Positions 1 to 8,486 of a stretch of 64,000 bases of DNA are shown piece after piece. The first letter of the stretch is position 1, and each line of letters starts with the position of its first letter. Source of the DNA: Allobosea sp. (lineage in GTDB: Bacteria > Pseudomonadota > Alphaproteobacteria > Rhizobiales > Beijerinckiaceae); NCBI GenBank assembly GCA_024231975.1, contig JAAEQB010000075.1, positions 117,770 to 181,769 of the forward strand, in the 5' to 3' direction. Below the pieces are notes generated by a model. The model was not told where the DNA came from. It saw only the letters and a list, made by a program, of their open reading frames with translations, and ran no database searches. Position numbers and translations under genes: made by a program.

Positions 1-182
1 TACCAGTCGGGAGCCTAGCATGAGCTTGAGACGGCGCACCTATCGTGGAGGCATGGCGAGCCGCTGTTTTTCGCAGGATCTGCGCGCATAGGTTTGGGCT
101 CAGCGGTCGATTTCAGCCGGGAGGCAATGCCCGACGTGCGGTCGGGCCCTGTTCGGCTTCAGCATGCCGTGGCTCGTCCCGC

Positions 183-536
183 TCAACTCTTTCGCAAGAT
201 CTTGTCCATCGGCTTTCCCTGCGCGAGCTCGTCGACCAGCTTGTCGAGATAGCGAATCTCTCGCATCGTGGAATCGTCGATGTCCTCGACCCGGACGCCG
301 CAGACCACGCCCTTGATCAGGCTGCGGGAGGAATTGAGCCTGGGAGCCGAGGCGAGGAACGTCTCGACATCGACCTGGTCGTCCAGCTTGGCTTGCAGCC
401 CTCGCTCGTCATAGCCGGTAAGCCAAAAGATGACCTGATCGACCTCTTCTTTCGTTCGGCCCTTTTTCTCGGCCTTCTTGACATAGAGCGGGTAGATGCT
501 CGCGAAGCTCGTCGTGTAGATTCTGTGCTTCGCCAT
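183..536 (-). CDS. DUF2200 family protein
   Basis: A 117-residue soluble protein that I recognise as the DUF2200 family. It opens with MAKHRIYTTSFASIYPLYV, and the middle has the WLTGYDE and SLIKGVVCGVRVEDI blocks typical of the family. Its length is normal. No biochemical function is established for the family. It lies 108 bases downstream of the OmpA-like gene in the same direction, so it could be read through from that operon, but nothing links the functions. No signal peptide or membrane segment is visible. Confidence 0.85.
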   Translation of the reverse strand: MAKHRIYTTSFASIYPLYVKKAEKKGRTKEEVDQVIFWLTGYDERGLQAKLDDQVDVETFLASAPRLNSSRSLIKGVVCGVRVEDIDDSTMREIRYLDKLVDELAQGKPMDKILRKS

Positions 537-644
537 CTGGTTCCAGCTCCTGTTGTCCGCCTTGCGAGCCGTCGCGCTGCGGCAGATCGGCTCGACAGGC
601 GATCAAGGCCCGATGAGCCAGAACATCCAGGCGGCCAATGCGTG

Positions 645-1664
645 CTACCGCTCGGTGATCTTGAACTCGATCCTGCGGTTGCGGCGCCAGGCGTCGTCAT
701 TGTTGGCGACGTCAAGGGGCTGGAACTCGCCGAAGCCGGTGGCGGCGATGCGGTCGGCGGGAATGCCCTTGCTGACGAGGTATTCGACCACGGCGACGGC
801 GCGCGCCGTCGACAGGCTCCAGTTTGAGGGGAATTGCGGCGAGCGGATCGGCCGGTTGTCGGTGTGGCCGTCGACGCGCAGGATCCAGGGCAGGTCCGGC
901 GGCATTTCGCGGGCGAGATCGGCGATGATCGCGCCGAGCTTGTCGAGCTCGCCGCGGCCTTCCGGCTTCAGCACGGCCTGGCCAGCATCGAAGAAGACCT
1001 CGGACTGGAAGACGAAGCGGTCGCCGACGACGCGGATGTCCGGACGGGTGCCGAGCACCTGGCGCAGGCGGCCGAAGAAGTCGGAGCGATAGCGCGCCAG
1101 CTCCTGCACGCGCTGGGCGAGCGCGACATTGAGGCGCGAGCCGAGCTCGGAGATGCGCGCCTGCGATTCCTTGTCCTTGGCCTCGGAGGCGGCGATCGCC
1201 TCTTCCAGCGCCGCGAGCTGGCGGCGCATGGCGACGATCTGCTGATTGACCAGTTCGACGGTGGCCTGTGCCTTGGCCGAGAGCTGCTTTTCGGCGTCGA
1301 GCGCCTTTTGCGTGTCGGCGAGCTGCGTCGGTGCGTTGGTGCGGGCGGCGCCGTCGAGCAGGCCCTGGACGCGGGCGCGCTCGGCCTGCTCGCTGGCGAG
1401 CGAGGATTGCAGCAGAGCGAGCGAATCCTTCGCCTCCTTGCCGCTCGATCGTTCGAGCGCGAGCATGTCGCTGAGCTCCGAGATCTGGCGGTTGAGCCGA
1501 TCGAGCACGGTGTCGCGGCCGGAGATCTCCTGCGACAGGAAGAACTGGCCGAGCACGAAGACCGAAAGCAGGAAGACGATGCCGATCAGCATCGTCGAAA
1601 GCGCGTCGACGAAGCCCGGCCAGAAATTGACCTCTTCCCGGCGATGCGAGCGCGACAGGGCCAT
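645..1664 (-). CDS. OmpA/MotB-like peptidoglycan-binding stator subunit
   Basis: 339 residues. A short cytoplasmic N-terminus is followed by one membrane helix (about residues 18-43) that carries Asp20 in the context GFVDALSTML, the position of the proton-binding Asp in MotB/TolR/ExbD proteins. A long coiled coil follows (about 50-170). The C-terminal OmpA-like domain (about 205-335) has the peptidoglycan-contact blocks NWSLSTARA and NRRIEF. It starts 52 bases after the MotA/TolQ-like gene, so the two probably form one proton-driven complex in the inner membrane anchored to peptidoglycan. There are no flagellar genes nearby, and the architecture differs from flagellar MotB by its long coiled coil. 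The role of the pair is unknown. Confidence 0.85.
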   Translation of the reverse strand: MALSRSHRREEVNFWPGFVDALSTMLIGIVFLLSVFVLGQFFLSQEISGRDTVLDRLNRQISELSDMLALERSSGKEAKDSLALLQSSLASEQAERARVQGLLDGAARTNAPTQLADTQKALDAEKQLSAKAQATVELVNQQIVAMRRQLAALEEAIAASEAKDKESQARISELGSRLNVALAQRVQELARYRSDFFGRLRQVLGTRPDIRVVGDRFVFQSEVFFDAGQAVLKPEGRGELDKLGAIIADLAREMPPDLPWILRVDGHTDNRPIRSPQFPSNWSLSTARAVAVVEYLVSKGIPADRIAATGFGEFQPLDVANNDDAWRRNRRIEFKITER

Positions 1665-1716
1665 GCTCAGCCTTTCCTGCGATCAGAGCCTGCGATGCCG
1701 CAGCGCCATGGCAGGC

Positions 1717-2760
1717 TCATGACTCGCTCACCCGCTCGGCGGCGAGGCGCTCAATCAGGCGCTTCAGATCCTTCTCGCGCGCGGCCTGCGCCTCGACCCA
1801 GTCGCGGATCAGCTGCTGCTCGGAGCGCATGTGCTGGACGAGGCCCTGGATGCCCTCGGCGAGATTGGCCAGCGCCTGCGTCGCCGCGCGGTTGTTGGAG
1901 CCGTCCTGCATCGCCGCCTGGAGCTTGTCGAGGCGCTCGACCACGACATCGCCTGCCACGGCCGGCCCGGCGACCGGCATCGCCAGGGGAATCGTCGCGG
2001 AATGCGCCGTGGCGGTGCCGAGATAGCCCTCGACCTCGTTGCGGAAGCGGCGCTGGCCCTGACCGACCTGGAGATCGAGGAAGCCGAGGATCAGCGAGCC
2101 GGCGATGCCGAACAGCGAGGACGAGAAGGACAGGCCCATGCCGGCGAGCGGGGCGGCGAGGCCGGCCTTGAGCTCGTCGAAGAGCACGCCGGCTTCCGCG
2201 CCGGTGCGCAGGCTCTTGATGACGTTGCCGACCGAGGAGACCGTCTCCAGCAGGCCCCAGAAGGTGCCGAGCAGGCCGAGGAAGACGAGCAGGCCGGCGA
2301 GATAGCGCAGCACCTCGCGGCCGTCATCGAGCCGGACCGCGATCGATTCGAGCAGGGTCGCCGCCTGGCTGGGGGCGAGGTTGCGCTGCTCCAGCGCCGG
2401 CAGCACGGGGGCGAGCGGGCTGATCACCTGATTGCGCCGCAGCGTCGCGCCGGACGGGTCGGTGGCGAGGCGGGTGGCGGCCCGGGCCTCGCTGTCGATG
2501 CGCCAGAGCTCGCGCAGCGACAGGAGGACGCCGACCGCGAGCGCACCGGTGATCAGGCCATTCAGGCCCGGATTGGTCATGAAGGCGGTCAGCAAGCCCG
2601 CCTGCAGGATGAAGATCAGGAAGCCGATCAGCGCGAGGAAGACCAGCGCGCGGAAGAAATAGCGCAGCGGGCGGGAGAAGCGGAACGTCTGCGGCCGATT
2701 GGGCACCGTCGCTGGGGGCTCCAGCGGCGGGACCTCCGGGGCCGCCTCGTCATTGGCCAT
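1717..2760 (-). CDS. MotA/TolQ/ExbB family proton channel protein
   Basis: 347 residues. Two membrane helices occupy about residues 35-85. Two further conserved helices (about 155-180 with LLVFLGLLGTFWGLL, and about 205-230 with GMGLSFSSSLFGIAGSLIL) match the MotA/TolQ/ExbB channel signature. A charged C-terminal tail of about 90 residues looks helical. It precedes the OmpA/MotB-like gene on the same strand. Together they resemble a stator: this subunit would form the ring and the partner would supply the ion-binding Asp and cell-wall anchor. It is not TolQ (found at 33750) and not flagellar MotA by context. Confidence 0.85.
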   Translation of the reverse strand: MANDEAAPEVPPLEPPATVPNRPQTFRFSRPLRYFFRALVFLALIGFLIFILQAGLLTAFMTNPGLNGLITGALAVGVLLSLRELWRIDSEARAATRLATDPSGATLRRNQVISPLAPVLPALEQRNLAPSQAATLLESIAVRLDDGREVLRYLAGLLVFLGLLGTFWGLLETVSSVGNVIKSLRTGAEAGVLFDELKAGLAAPLAGMGLSFSSSLFGIAGSLILGFLDLQVGQGQRRFRNEVEGYLGTATAHSATIPLAMPVAGPAVAGDVVVERLDKLQAAMQDGSNNRAATQALANLAEGIQGLVQHMRSEQQLIRDWVEAQAAREKDLKRLIERLAAERVSES

Positions 2761-2846
2761 GCCTGCTCACCCGATCCGGTTTCGTAGCGGGGGCGACTGT
2801 CGCCTCCCGCCACGCAGGGATCAAGCTCAAAACCGCCTCGGTTTCG

Positions 2847-3635
2847 TCAAAGAACGGTCTTGAGGACTGCGCGCAACGCCGGCTCGCCCGCCTCGTTGCC
2901 GCAGATCACGTCCTTGGCCGAGGTGGGCTGCTTGCCGTCGAGCGTGCCGAAGGTGCCGCCCGCTTCGCGGACCATCACGGCGCCGGCGCCGAAATCCCAG
3001 GTGTTGAGGCCGCGTTCCCAATAGGCGTCCATGCGGCCGGCGGCGACATAGGCGATGTCGAGCGCGGCCGAGCCCATGCGCCGGACATTGGCGAAGCGGC
3101 TCATCACCGCGCCGAGCTCCTTGAGGAAGAGCGGGTGGCCGCCCTTGCCGATATGCGGCACGCCCATGCCGATCAGCATGTCCGCCGATTCGCGCCGGCC
3201 CGAGACGCGCAGGCGGCGGTTGTTGACATAGGCGCCCTTGCCCTTCTCGGCGATGAAGAGCTCGTCCTTGGCGGCGTCGTAGATCACGCCGGCGATGAAC
3301 TGGTTGTCGCGCTCCAGCGCCACCGAGATGTTCCAGTGCGGGATGCCGCGCAGGAAGTTGTGGGTGCCGTCGAGCGGGTCGATATGCCAGCGATTGCTCT
3401 CGTCGGTGCCCTGGACGACGCCGCTCTCTTCCATGACGAAGCCGTAGCCCGGCCGGGCCTTCTCCAGCGCCGCACGCAGGATCTCCTCGGCCTTGTGGTC
3501 GGCCTTGGAGACGAAGTCGCCGGGGCCCTTGGCCAGGACCTGCAGGTTCTCGACCTCGCCGAAATCGCGCTTCAGCGAACGCGACGCCTTCATCACGGCA
3601 TCGGTCATCACGGTCATCAGGGGGGAGCGGATCAT
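2847..3635 (-). CDS. suhB: inositol monophosphatase family protein
   Basis: 262 residues, normal for SuhB/IMPase. The metal-binding motifs of the Li+-sensitive phosphatase fold are present: MEESG (Glu ligand), the WHIDPLDGTHNF motif (two Asp ligands) and the late NTWDFGAGAVMVREAGG motif with its Asp ligand. It is expected to hydrolyse myo-inositol-1-phosphate or related sugar phosphates. In bacteria SuhB also has a role in rRNA antitermination, which the sequence cannot decide. The start at 3635 is chosen because GAGGTT lies just upstream and MIRSPL is the usual family N-terminus; an in-frame upstream start exists at 3686. Confidence 0.9.
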   Translation of the reverse strand: MIRSPLMTVMTDAVMKASRSLKRDFGEVENLQVLAKGPGDFVSKADHKAEEILRAALEKARPGYGFVMEESGVVQGTDESNRWHIDPLDGTHNFLRGIPHWNISVALERDNQFIAGVIYDAAKDELFIAEKGKGAYVNNRRLRVSGRRESADMLIGMGVPHIGKGGHPLFLKELGAVMSRFANVRRMGSAALDIAYVAAGRMDAYWERGLNTWDFGAGAVMVREAGGTFGTLDGKQPTSAKDVICGNEAGEPALRAVLKTVL

Positions 3636-3732
3636 TGTACGAACCTCGAAGCGCGCGACGCGCGGCAGAAGATAACAGGCTATCAAAGAGCGGTGGTGGA
3701 GCGGCGCCAGCGTTGCGCCGCGAATTTCGCCG

Positions 3733-4863
3733 TCACTTGCTCGGTTGGCTCGGCGCCGTCAAGGCCGTGGCCTCGATCCGGTCGGCGGCGAGGCGGGCGG
3801 CGCGCTCGCGCTGCTCCGGCGAAAGCCGCTCCAGGACCTGGTCGAGCGTGGCGTCGGCGAGGCCCTGGGCGCGTGCGGCGAGGTGCCAGGCGGCGGCTTC
3901 CGAGAGATCGGGCGGAACGGCGCGGCCGAACTGGTAGAGCTTGGCCAGCCGGTTCTGGGCGATGGCGTTGCCCTTGTTGGCAGCACGGATGAAGAGCTTC
4001 GCCGCGGCACGCTCGTCCTTGGCGACGCCATCGCCGTTGAACAGCATGATCGCGTATTCGACCTCGCCGGCGATCAGCCCGCTGGCGGCGGCCTTGCCCA
4101 TCCATTCGGCTGCTATGGCGTCGTCCTGCGGCACGCCACGGCCCATCTTGTAGAGCACGCCGAGCGCATGCTGGGCGTCGCCGAGATCGGCCGTGGCGGC
4201 GATCCTGAGGCTGGCGATGGCGCGCTGGTCGTCCTGCGGACGGCCGGTCGCGAGCAGAGCGAGGGCGAGATTGTAGTTGGCGGCCGGGTGGCCGGCGGCC
4301 GCCGCCTTCTCCAGCAGGGCGCCGCCCGCCTTCGGATCGCGCGCCAGGCCGCGCCCTTCCAGCATCGCCATGCCGAGGGCAAAGATCGCGTTGACGTCGC
4401 CCTTGTCGGCCGCGAGCCGATACCAGTCGGCGGCGGCCTTGGGATCGTTGCGGACGCCGAGCCCCTGCCGGTAGATCTCGCCGAGCAGCGTCATCGCCGC
4501 AGCGTCCTTGGGATCGGCCTCGAGCCGTTTCAGCGCTTCCGACTGGGCCCGGCGGTAATGGCCGGCCTGGTAGGCGCCATAAGCGAGGTCCGGCTCCACC
4601 GCGGCGGCGGCAGCCGGCAAGGCGAGCGCGCAGGTGAACAGGAGGGCTCCGAGCAGGCGTCGAAGAGCGCTGCCATTCCCCCTCCCCCCGCTTGCGGCGG
4701 GGAGGGCAGGGGTGGGGAGCCGGAAAGCAAGGCGAGCCCCTTCTTCCAGCCGAGCGCCGAGCGGTCCTGCCCCCCACCCGACCCTCCCCACCGCAAGCGG
4801 GGGGAGGGCAGAGTCGAGGACGGACGCCGGACCACTCTTGCCCCGATCGGCGGCTGGCCTCAT
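3733..4863 (-). CDS. Sel1/TPR-like repeat protein, probably exported
   Basis: 376 residues if the ATG overlapping the upstream gene's stop (ATGA, 4860-4863) is used. The mature part carries at least five Sel1-type repeats of 36-40 residues (for example LGEIYRQGLGVRNDPKAAAD and LGVLYKMGRGVPQDDAIAAE), a scaffold for protein-protein contact. A hydrophobic stretch ending LALPAAAAA at about residues 70-88 looks like a signal peptide. The 60 or so residues before it are encoded largely by a palindromic repeat (4671-4811), so either translation really starts later at a non-ATG codon or the repeat has lengthened the N-terminus and buried the signal sequence. Partners are unknown. Confidence 0.75.
   Translation of the reverse strand: MRPAADRGKSGPASVLDSALPPLAVGRVGWGAGPLGARLEEGARLAFRLPTPALPAASGGRGNGSALRRLLGALLFTCALALPAAAAAVEPDLAYGAYQAGHYRRAQSEALKRLEADPKDAAAMTLLGEIYRQGLGVRNDPKAAADWYRLAADKGDVNAIFALGMAMLEGRGLARDPKAGGALLEKAAAAGHPAANYNLALALLATGRPQDDQRAIASLRIAATADLGDAQHALGVLYKMGRGVPQDDAIAAEWMGKAAASGLIAGEVEYAIMLFNGDGVAKDERAAAKLFIRAANKGNAIAQNRLAKLYQFGRAVPPDLSEAAAWHLAARAQGLADATLDQVLERLSPEQRERAARLAADRIEATALTAPSQPSK
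4671..4811. repeat. long inverted repeat, REP/BIME-like
   Basis: Two arms of about 40 bases face each other (4671-4717 and 4770-4811). Both carry a CCCTCCCC-CGCTTGCGG-GGGGAGGG core and GGGG/CCCC flanks, and they are separated by about 50 unrelated bases. A similar arm design recurs at 57974-58128. It lies inside the reading frame of the Sel1-repeat gene, upstream of its signal peptide. Confidence 0.75.
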
Positions 4864-5513
4864 CGCGCCGTCCTGCGGGCGTGCTGTGCGGCGATCGCGG
4901 CATCGGCGGCGGTGACGGCGGCGCGGATGTCGACGCCTTCGGCGAAGACCCATTCGCCGAGCGCGATGAATTCGGCTCCGGTCTCGATCAGCGCCGGAAC
5001 CGACTCGGCATCCGGGCAATAGGCGATGCAGGGCGTCTCGAATATCTCGGCCCACCAGGAGGCGCGCTCGATCACCGCCGGCAGCGGCGGTAGCGAACCG
5101 TCCGGCCGCGGCTCGCCGAACATCACGTAGTCGACGCCGGCCTCGCCGATATCCATGGCGTCATGGCGCGAGCGCAGGCCTCCGGCGCCGATGATGCGCT
5201 CCTGCTTCAGGCTGGAGCGGGCATCGGCAATGGCCTCGGCTCCCGCGGTCAGATGGACGCCGTCGGCACCGCCGCGGCTGGCGACCTGGGCCGAGGCCTC
5301 GACGACAAGCGCGACGTTCTGTGCCTGGACCGGAGGAGCCAGGGCCTTGACCCGTTCGGTCAGGCTGCGCTCGTCGCCGGGCGCGAGCCGCAGCAGCACG
5401 GCGGCGACATCGCCACCGGCGAACGCCTGCATCAGGCGAAAGGAGATGGCGCCGGGATCGGAGATCGGCGGCGTGACGAGCATCAGGCGGGTGCGGGGGA
5501 CAGATGTGTTCAT
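4860..5513 (-). CDS. thiamine phosphate synthase (ThiE)-like protein
   Basis: 217 residues with the TIM-barrel layout of ThiE/TenI: an N-terminal LMLVTPP strand, the GADGVHL block, a phosphate-binding GAGGLRSRHDAMDIGEAG segment, then DYVMFGEP. ThiE joins HMP-pyrophosphate and thiazole phosphate. The usual pyrophosphate-site segment is poorly conserved here, so this may be a TenI-like or degenerate paralogue. The ATG at 5513 overlaps the benE stop (ATGA), and its own stop overlaps the next ATG, so benE, this gene and the Sel1-repeat gene look translationally coupled. The same frame stays open upstream to 7130, but that part is antisense or out-of-frame read-through of benE and its neighbour. 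Confidence 0.7.
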   Translation of the reverse strand: MNTSVPRTRLMLVTPPISDPGAISFRLMQAFAGGDVAAVLLRLAPGDERSLTERVKALAPPVQAQNVALVVEASAQVASRGGADGVHLTAGAEAIADARSSLKQERIIGAGGLRSRHDAMDIGEAGVDYVMFGEPRPDGSLPPLPAVIERASWWAEIFETPCIAYCPDAESVPALIETGAEFIALGEWVFAEGVDIRAAVTAADAAIAAQHARRTAR

Positions 5514-6664
5514 GATCGTCCGCGCAAACGGCCCGCGGCGTGGTCCAATGTCAAGACCATAAGCCCGGCGACCAGGCTCCAGAAGGCGGAGCCGACCCCG
5601 AACAGCGACAGGCTGGAGGCGGCGACCGCGAAGGTGACGACCGCGGCGAAGCGGTCCTTGTCGCTGCCCATCGCCTGGCCGAGCGCCCCGGTCAGCGAGC
5701 CGACGAGGCCGAGCCCGGCGACCGCGACGATCAGCGCCTTCGGCATGGCGAGGATCAGCGCGAGCAGCAGGCCGGCGGTCGCGGCGACGATGAGCCAGAG
5801 CAGAGCGTACCAGATTCCGGCTTTCCAGCGCTCCTTCGGATCGGGATGGGTGTCGGCGCCGGTGCAGATCGAGGCGCTGATCGCCGCCATGTTGACCATG
5901 TGGGCGCCGGTCGGGGCGGTCAGGAAGGACATCAGTCCGGTCACGAGCAGGCAGGAGGCCGTTGGCGGCTGATAGCCGGAGGCACGCAGCACGGCAAAGC
6001 CCGGCAGGTTCTGTGCCGCCATGGTGACGAGGTAGAGCGGGATGCCGATGCCGACGATCGCGGTGAGATCGAGATGCGGGACGATCAGCTCGATATGGGT
6101 CAAGGCGACGGGGCCGGCGGGCAGGGTCGCCGTGCCGGTGGCGAAGGCGAGGGCGAGCCCTGCGCCCAAGGCCGCGATGACGCCGAGGAAGGGATTCCAC
6201 AATCGCGCCAGCAGAAAGACCATCAGCAGCGTCAGGACGAGGGCCGGCTGCAGGCGCATTTCGTCGAAGACGGCGACGACGAAGCGGAAGATCACGCCGG
6301 CGAGCATGGCCGCGGCGAGGCTCATCGGGATGCGCTCGACCAGTGCCCCGAGCGGGCGGAAGGCGGCGGTCGCCATCATCAACGCGGCCGCGGCGAGGAA
6401 GGCGCCGACGGCCGAGGCCATGTCGACGCCGCTCGCCGCCGCGATCAGCGCCGCGCCCGGCGTCGACCAGGCGCAGATGATCGGCATGCGGTGCCGCCAG
6501 GACAGGAACAGGCTGGCGAGCCCCTTGGCAAGGGCGAGTCCCGCCAGCCAGGAGACGGTCTGCCCCGGCGTCGCGCCGAGCGCCTGCGCCGCCGCGAGCA
6601 CGACCGCGACCGAGGCCGCGTAGCCGACGAAGACGGCGACGAAGGCAGAAAACAGCTGCGACAT
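5510..6664 (-). CDS. benE: BenE family benzoate/H+ symporter-like permease
   Basis: 384 residues with about 11-12 membrane helices. It shows the BenE family landmarks: IICAWSTPGAALIAA near residue 65, RIPMSLAAAMLAGVIFRF near 110, and FLTAPTGAHMVNMAAISASI near 245. BenE proteins are thought to import benzoate with protons. No benzoate catabolic gene lies next to it, so the substrate is uncertain. It is the first gene of the ATGA-coupled set with the ThiE-like and Sel1-repeat genes, and starts 8 bases after the phosphodiesterase gene. Confidence 0.88.
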   Translation of the reverse strand: MSQLFSAFVAVFVGYAASVAVVLAAAQALGATPGQTVSWLAGLALAKGLASLFLSWRHRMPIICAWSTPGAALIAAASGVDMASAVGAFLAAAALMMATAAFRPLGALVERIPMSLAAAMLAGVIFRFVVAVFDEMRLQPALVLTLLMVFLLARLWNPFLGVIAALGAGLALAFATGTATLPAGPVALTHIELIVPHLDLTAIVGIGIPLYLVTMAAQNLPGFAVLRASGYQPPTASCLLVTGLMSFLTAPTGAHMVNMAAISASICTGADTHPDPKERWKAGIWYALLWLIVAATAGLLLALILAMPKALIVAVAGLGLVGSLTGALGQAMGSDKDRFAAVVTFAVAASSLSLFGVGSAFWSLVAGLMVLTLDHAAGRLRGRS

Positions 6665-6672
6665 CGGCCGGC

Positions 6673-7497
6673 CTAGTCGTCCCAGGCGGTCGGCCAGGTC
6701 TCGGCGAGCGTGGCGCCGAGGCGCACGGGCCAGGCCGCTTTGGCGAGGCCGGTGCGGTCGTCGGTCTCGACGGCGATGCCGGACAGCGTGCCCTCGCCGA
6801 GTGCCGGCTCCAGCCGCGAGCCCGGCGTCTTCTGCAGGAAGCGGCGGATCGCCTCCTCCTTCTGCATGCCGAGCACCGACTCATAGTCGCCGCACATGCC
6901 GGCATCGGTCTGATAGGCGGTGCCGGCCGGCAGCACGCGGGTGTCCGAAGTCGGCACGTGGGTGTGGGTGCCGACGACGAGGCTCGCGCGGCCATCGAGA
7001 TAATAGGCCATTGCGAGCTTCTCGCTGGTCGCCTCAGCATGGACGTCGACGATGACGGCGTCGGCGGCGTCGCCGAGCGGGCAGGCGGCGAACTCGCGCT
7101 CCAGTGCCGCGAAGGGATCGTCGAGCGCATCCATGAACAGCCGGCCCATGACGTTGACGACGAGGACGCGGGCCCCGTTCCTCGCTTCGATCACGGTCGC
7201 GCCGCGGCCGGGCGTGCCGGGCGGATAGTTCGCCGGGCGGATCAGGCGCGGCTGGCGCTCGATGAAGACCAGCGCCTCGCGCTGGTCCCAGGAATGGTTG
7301 CCGAGCGTGACGACATCGGCGCCGGCGGCGAGCGTCTCGTCGCAGATCGCCTCGGTGATCCCGAAGCCGCCGGCAGCGTTCTCGCCATTGATCACGACGC
7401 AGTCGAGCTTCCAGCGCTCGCGCAGGCCGGGCAGACGATCCTGGACGGCAAGGCGGCCGGAGCGCCCGACGATGTCACCGAGAAAGAGCAGACGCAT
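6673..7497 (-). CDS. YmdB-like metallophosphoesterase (TIGR00282 family)
   Basis: 274 residues. Metal-binding blocks are visible in order: FLGDIVGRSGR (Asp), VVINGENAAGGFG (Asn/Glu), VVTLGNHSWDQ (Asn-His), IVDVHAEATSEK (His) and VVGTHTHVPTSD (His-x-His). The family is a calcineurin-like phosphodiesterase; Bacillus YmdB acts on 2',3'-cyclic nucleotides. The start MRLLFLGD at 7497 is preferred over one four codons upstream because the first strand begins there. It lies downstream of 5-FCL in the conserved alphaproteobacterial order. Confidence 0.88.
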   Translation of the reverse strand: MRLLFLGDIVGRSGRLAVQDRLPGLRERWKLDCVVINGENAAGGFGITEAICDETLAAGADVVTLGNHSWDQREALVFIERQPRLIRPANYPPGTPGRGATVIEARNGARVLVVNVMGRLFMDALDDPFAALEREFAACPLGDAADAVIVDVHAEATSEKLAMAYYLDGRASLVVGTHTHVPTSDTRVLPAGTAYQTDAGMCGDYESVLGMQKEEAIRRFLQKTPGSRLEPALGEGTLSGIAVETDDRTGLAKAAWPVRLGATLAETWPTAWDD

Positions 7498-7679
7498 GTC
7501 ACTATCCAACGCTTGGGCTGCGCATCACGGCCCGTTCTGTCGCATGTCCGCACAAGCCGGCCATCCCGGCTCTCCCTCGGGCCGCGCGGCATGACTGTGC
7601 GGGCTAGAGAAAACACGGCGGGACGGCGGCGTCTTGAAGGAAAGGCGCAGCCGCTAATGACGTGATCGCCGCGGCGAAA

Positions 7680-8255
7680 TCAACCGCAGCGGATCGCTTC
7701 GTCCTGCGTCACGACCCAGTCGAGGCGGCGGTCATGCGCCTCGGCGGGCACTTCGGCGATCTCCTGCGCCGCATAGGCGATGCCGACCGTCGCGATCGGT
7801 TCGAGCTCGGTGATGGCGCGGTCGTAATAGCCCTTGCCATAGCCGATGCGGTAGCCGCGCCGGTCGAAGGCGGCGAGCGGGACGATCAAGATCGTCGGCC
7901 TGACCTCGGGCTGCTCGGGCGCCGGCACCAGCGTGCCGAAGCCGCCGGGCACGATCGGCTCCCAGGGCGCCCAGCGCCGGAAATGCATGCGCTTCTCGAC
8001 GATCGCCGGCAGGCAGAGCGGCAGGCCGCGTTCGTGCAGGGCTTCCAGGATCGGGCGCGGATCGGCTTCCGAGCGCATCGGCCAATAGGCCGAGACTGGT
8101 CCGCGCGTGAACACCGGCAACTCCAGCACGCGCGCGACGATGGCCTCGTCCCAGAGCAGGCGATCGTCGAGTTCGAGGCTGTCGCGCCGGGCGAGCGCCT
8201 CGGCTCGCAGCGCGGCCTTGCGCGGGGAGGGGCCGAGAGAGAGGCTGTCGGTCAT
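7680..8255 (-). CDS. 5-formyltetrahydrofolate cyclo-ligase
   Basis: 191 residues. The 5-FCL/YgfA family blocks are present: basic N-terminal segment (KAALRAEALARRD), PVSAYWPMRSEADP, and the substrate-site GYRIGYGKGYYDR motif followed by GIAYAAQ. It converts 5-formyl-THF to 5,10-methenyl-THF using ATP. A GTG at 8270 would add five residues; the ATG at 8255 is chosen. The gene follows the probable 6S RNA, the same arrangement as ssrS-ygfA in Escherichia coli, where the two are co-transcribed. Confidence 0.9.
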   Translation of the reverse strand: MTDSLSLGPSPRKAALRAEALARRDSLELDDRLLWDEAIVARVLELPVFTRGPVSAYWPMRSEADPRPILEALHERGLPLCLPAIVEKRMHFRRWAPWEPIVPGGFGTLVPAPEQPEVRPTILIVPLAAFDRRGYRIGYGKGYYDRAITELEPIATVGIAYAAQEIAEVPAEAHDRRLDWVVTQDEAIRCG

Positions 8256-8282
8256 GGGGTGCGGAGCCACCTCGGCCGTGGA

Positions 8283-8442
8283 GATTTCGATCCCGGGACA
8301 CCTACAAAGTAGGTGGGCGCCGTGTGTCCGGGTCCAGGGACCCAGTCAGGGACAGCTCCCTAGGGAGTCGTATGGGCCCGGGAATACATGACTCGCACGC
8401 ACCAGGCAGCCCCGCCGCGACAAGGTAGGACGCATGCCGGCA
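8283..8442 (-). ncRNA. ssrS: probable 6S RNA
   Basis: About 160 non-coding bases between ddl and 5-FCL. Read on the minus strand they contain many self-complementary blocks, including ACCTAC/GTAGGT, GGGTCC/GGACCC and GAGTC...GACTC helices, as expected of a long irregular hairpin. The strongest argument is position: 6S RNA sits between zapA and ygfA in many proteobacteria, and here zapA and 5-FCL flank it, with ddl in between. Boundaries are approximate. I matched no consensus by computation. Confidence 0.6.
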
Positions 8443-8486
8443 AAGCGCCAGAGGCGGCTAGCGAAAACCCGCCGAGATTTTTCGCC

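Noticed and set aside
645..2760. Possible Zorya-like defence module (ZorA/ZorB-like pair).
   Set aside because: No ZorC, ZorD or ZorE-like gene is adjacent; neighbours are DUF2200 and SuhB. The pair looks like a core chromosomal stator.
4860..7130. A 756-codon minus-strand frame that could be read as a fusion with the ThiE-like protein.
   Set aside because: Only the last 217 codons have a plausible protein; the rest is Arg/Pro-rich and lies over benE and the phosphodiesterase gene in another frame.
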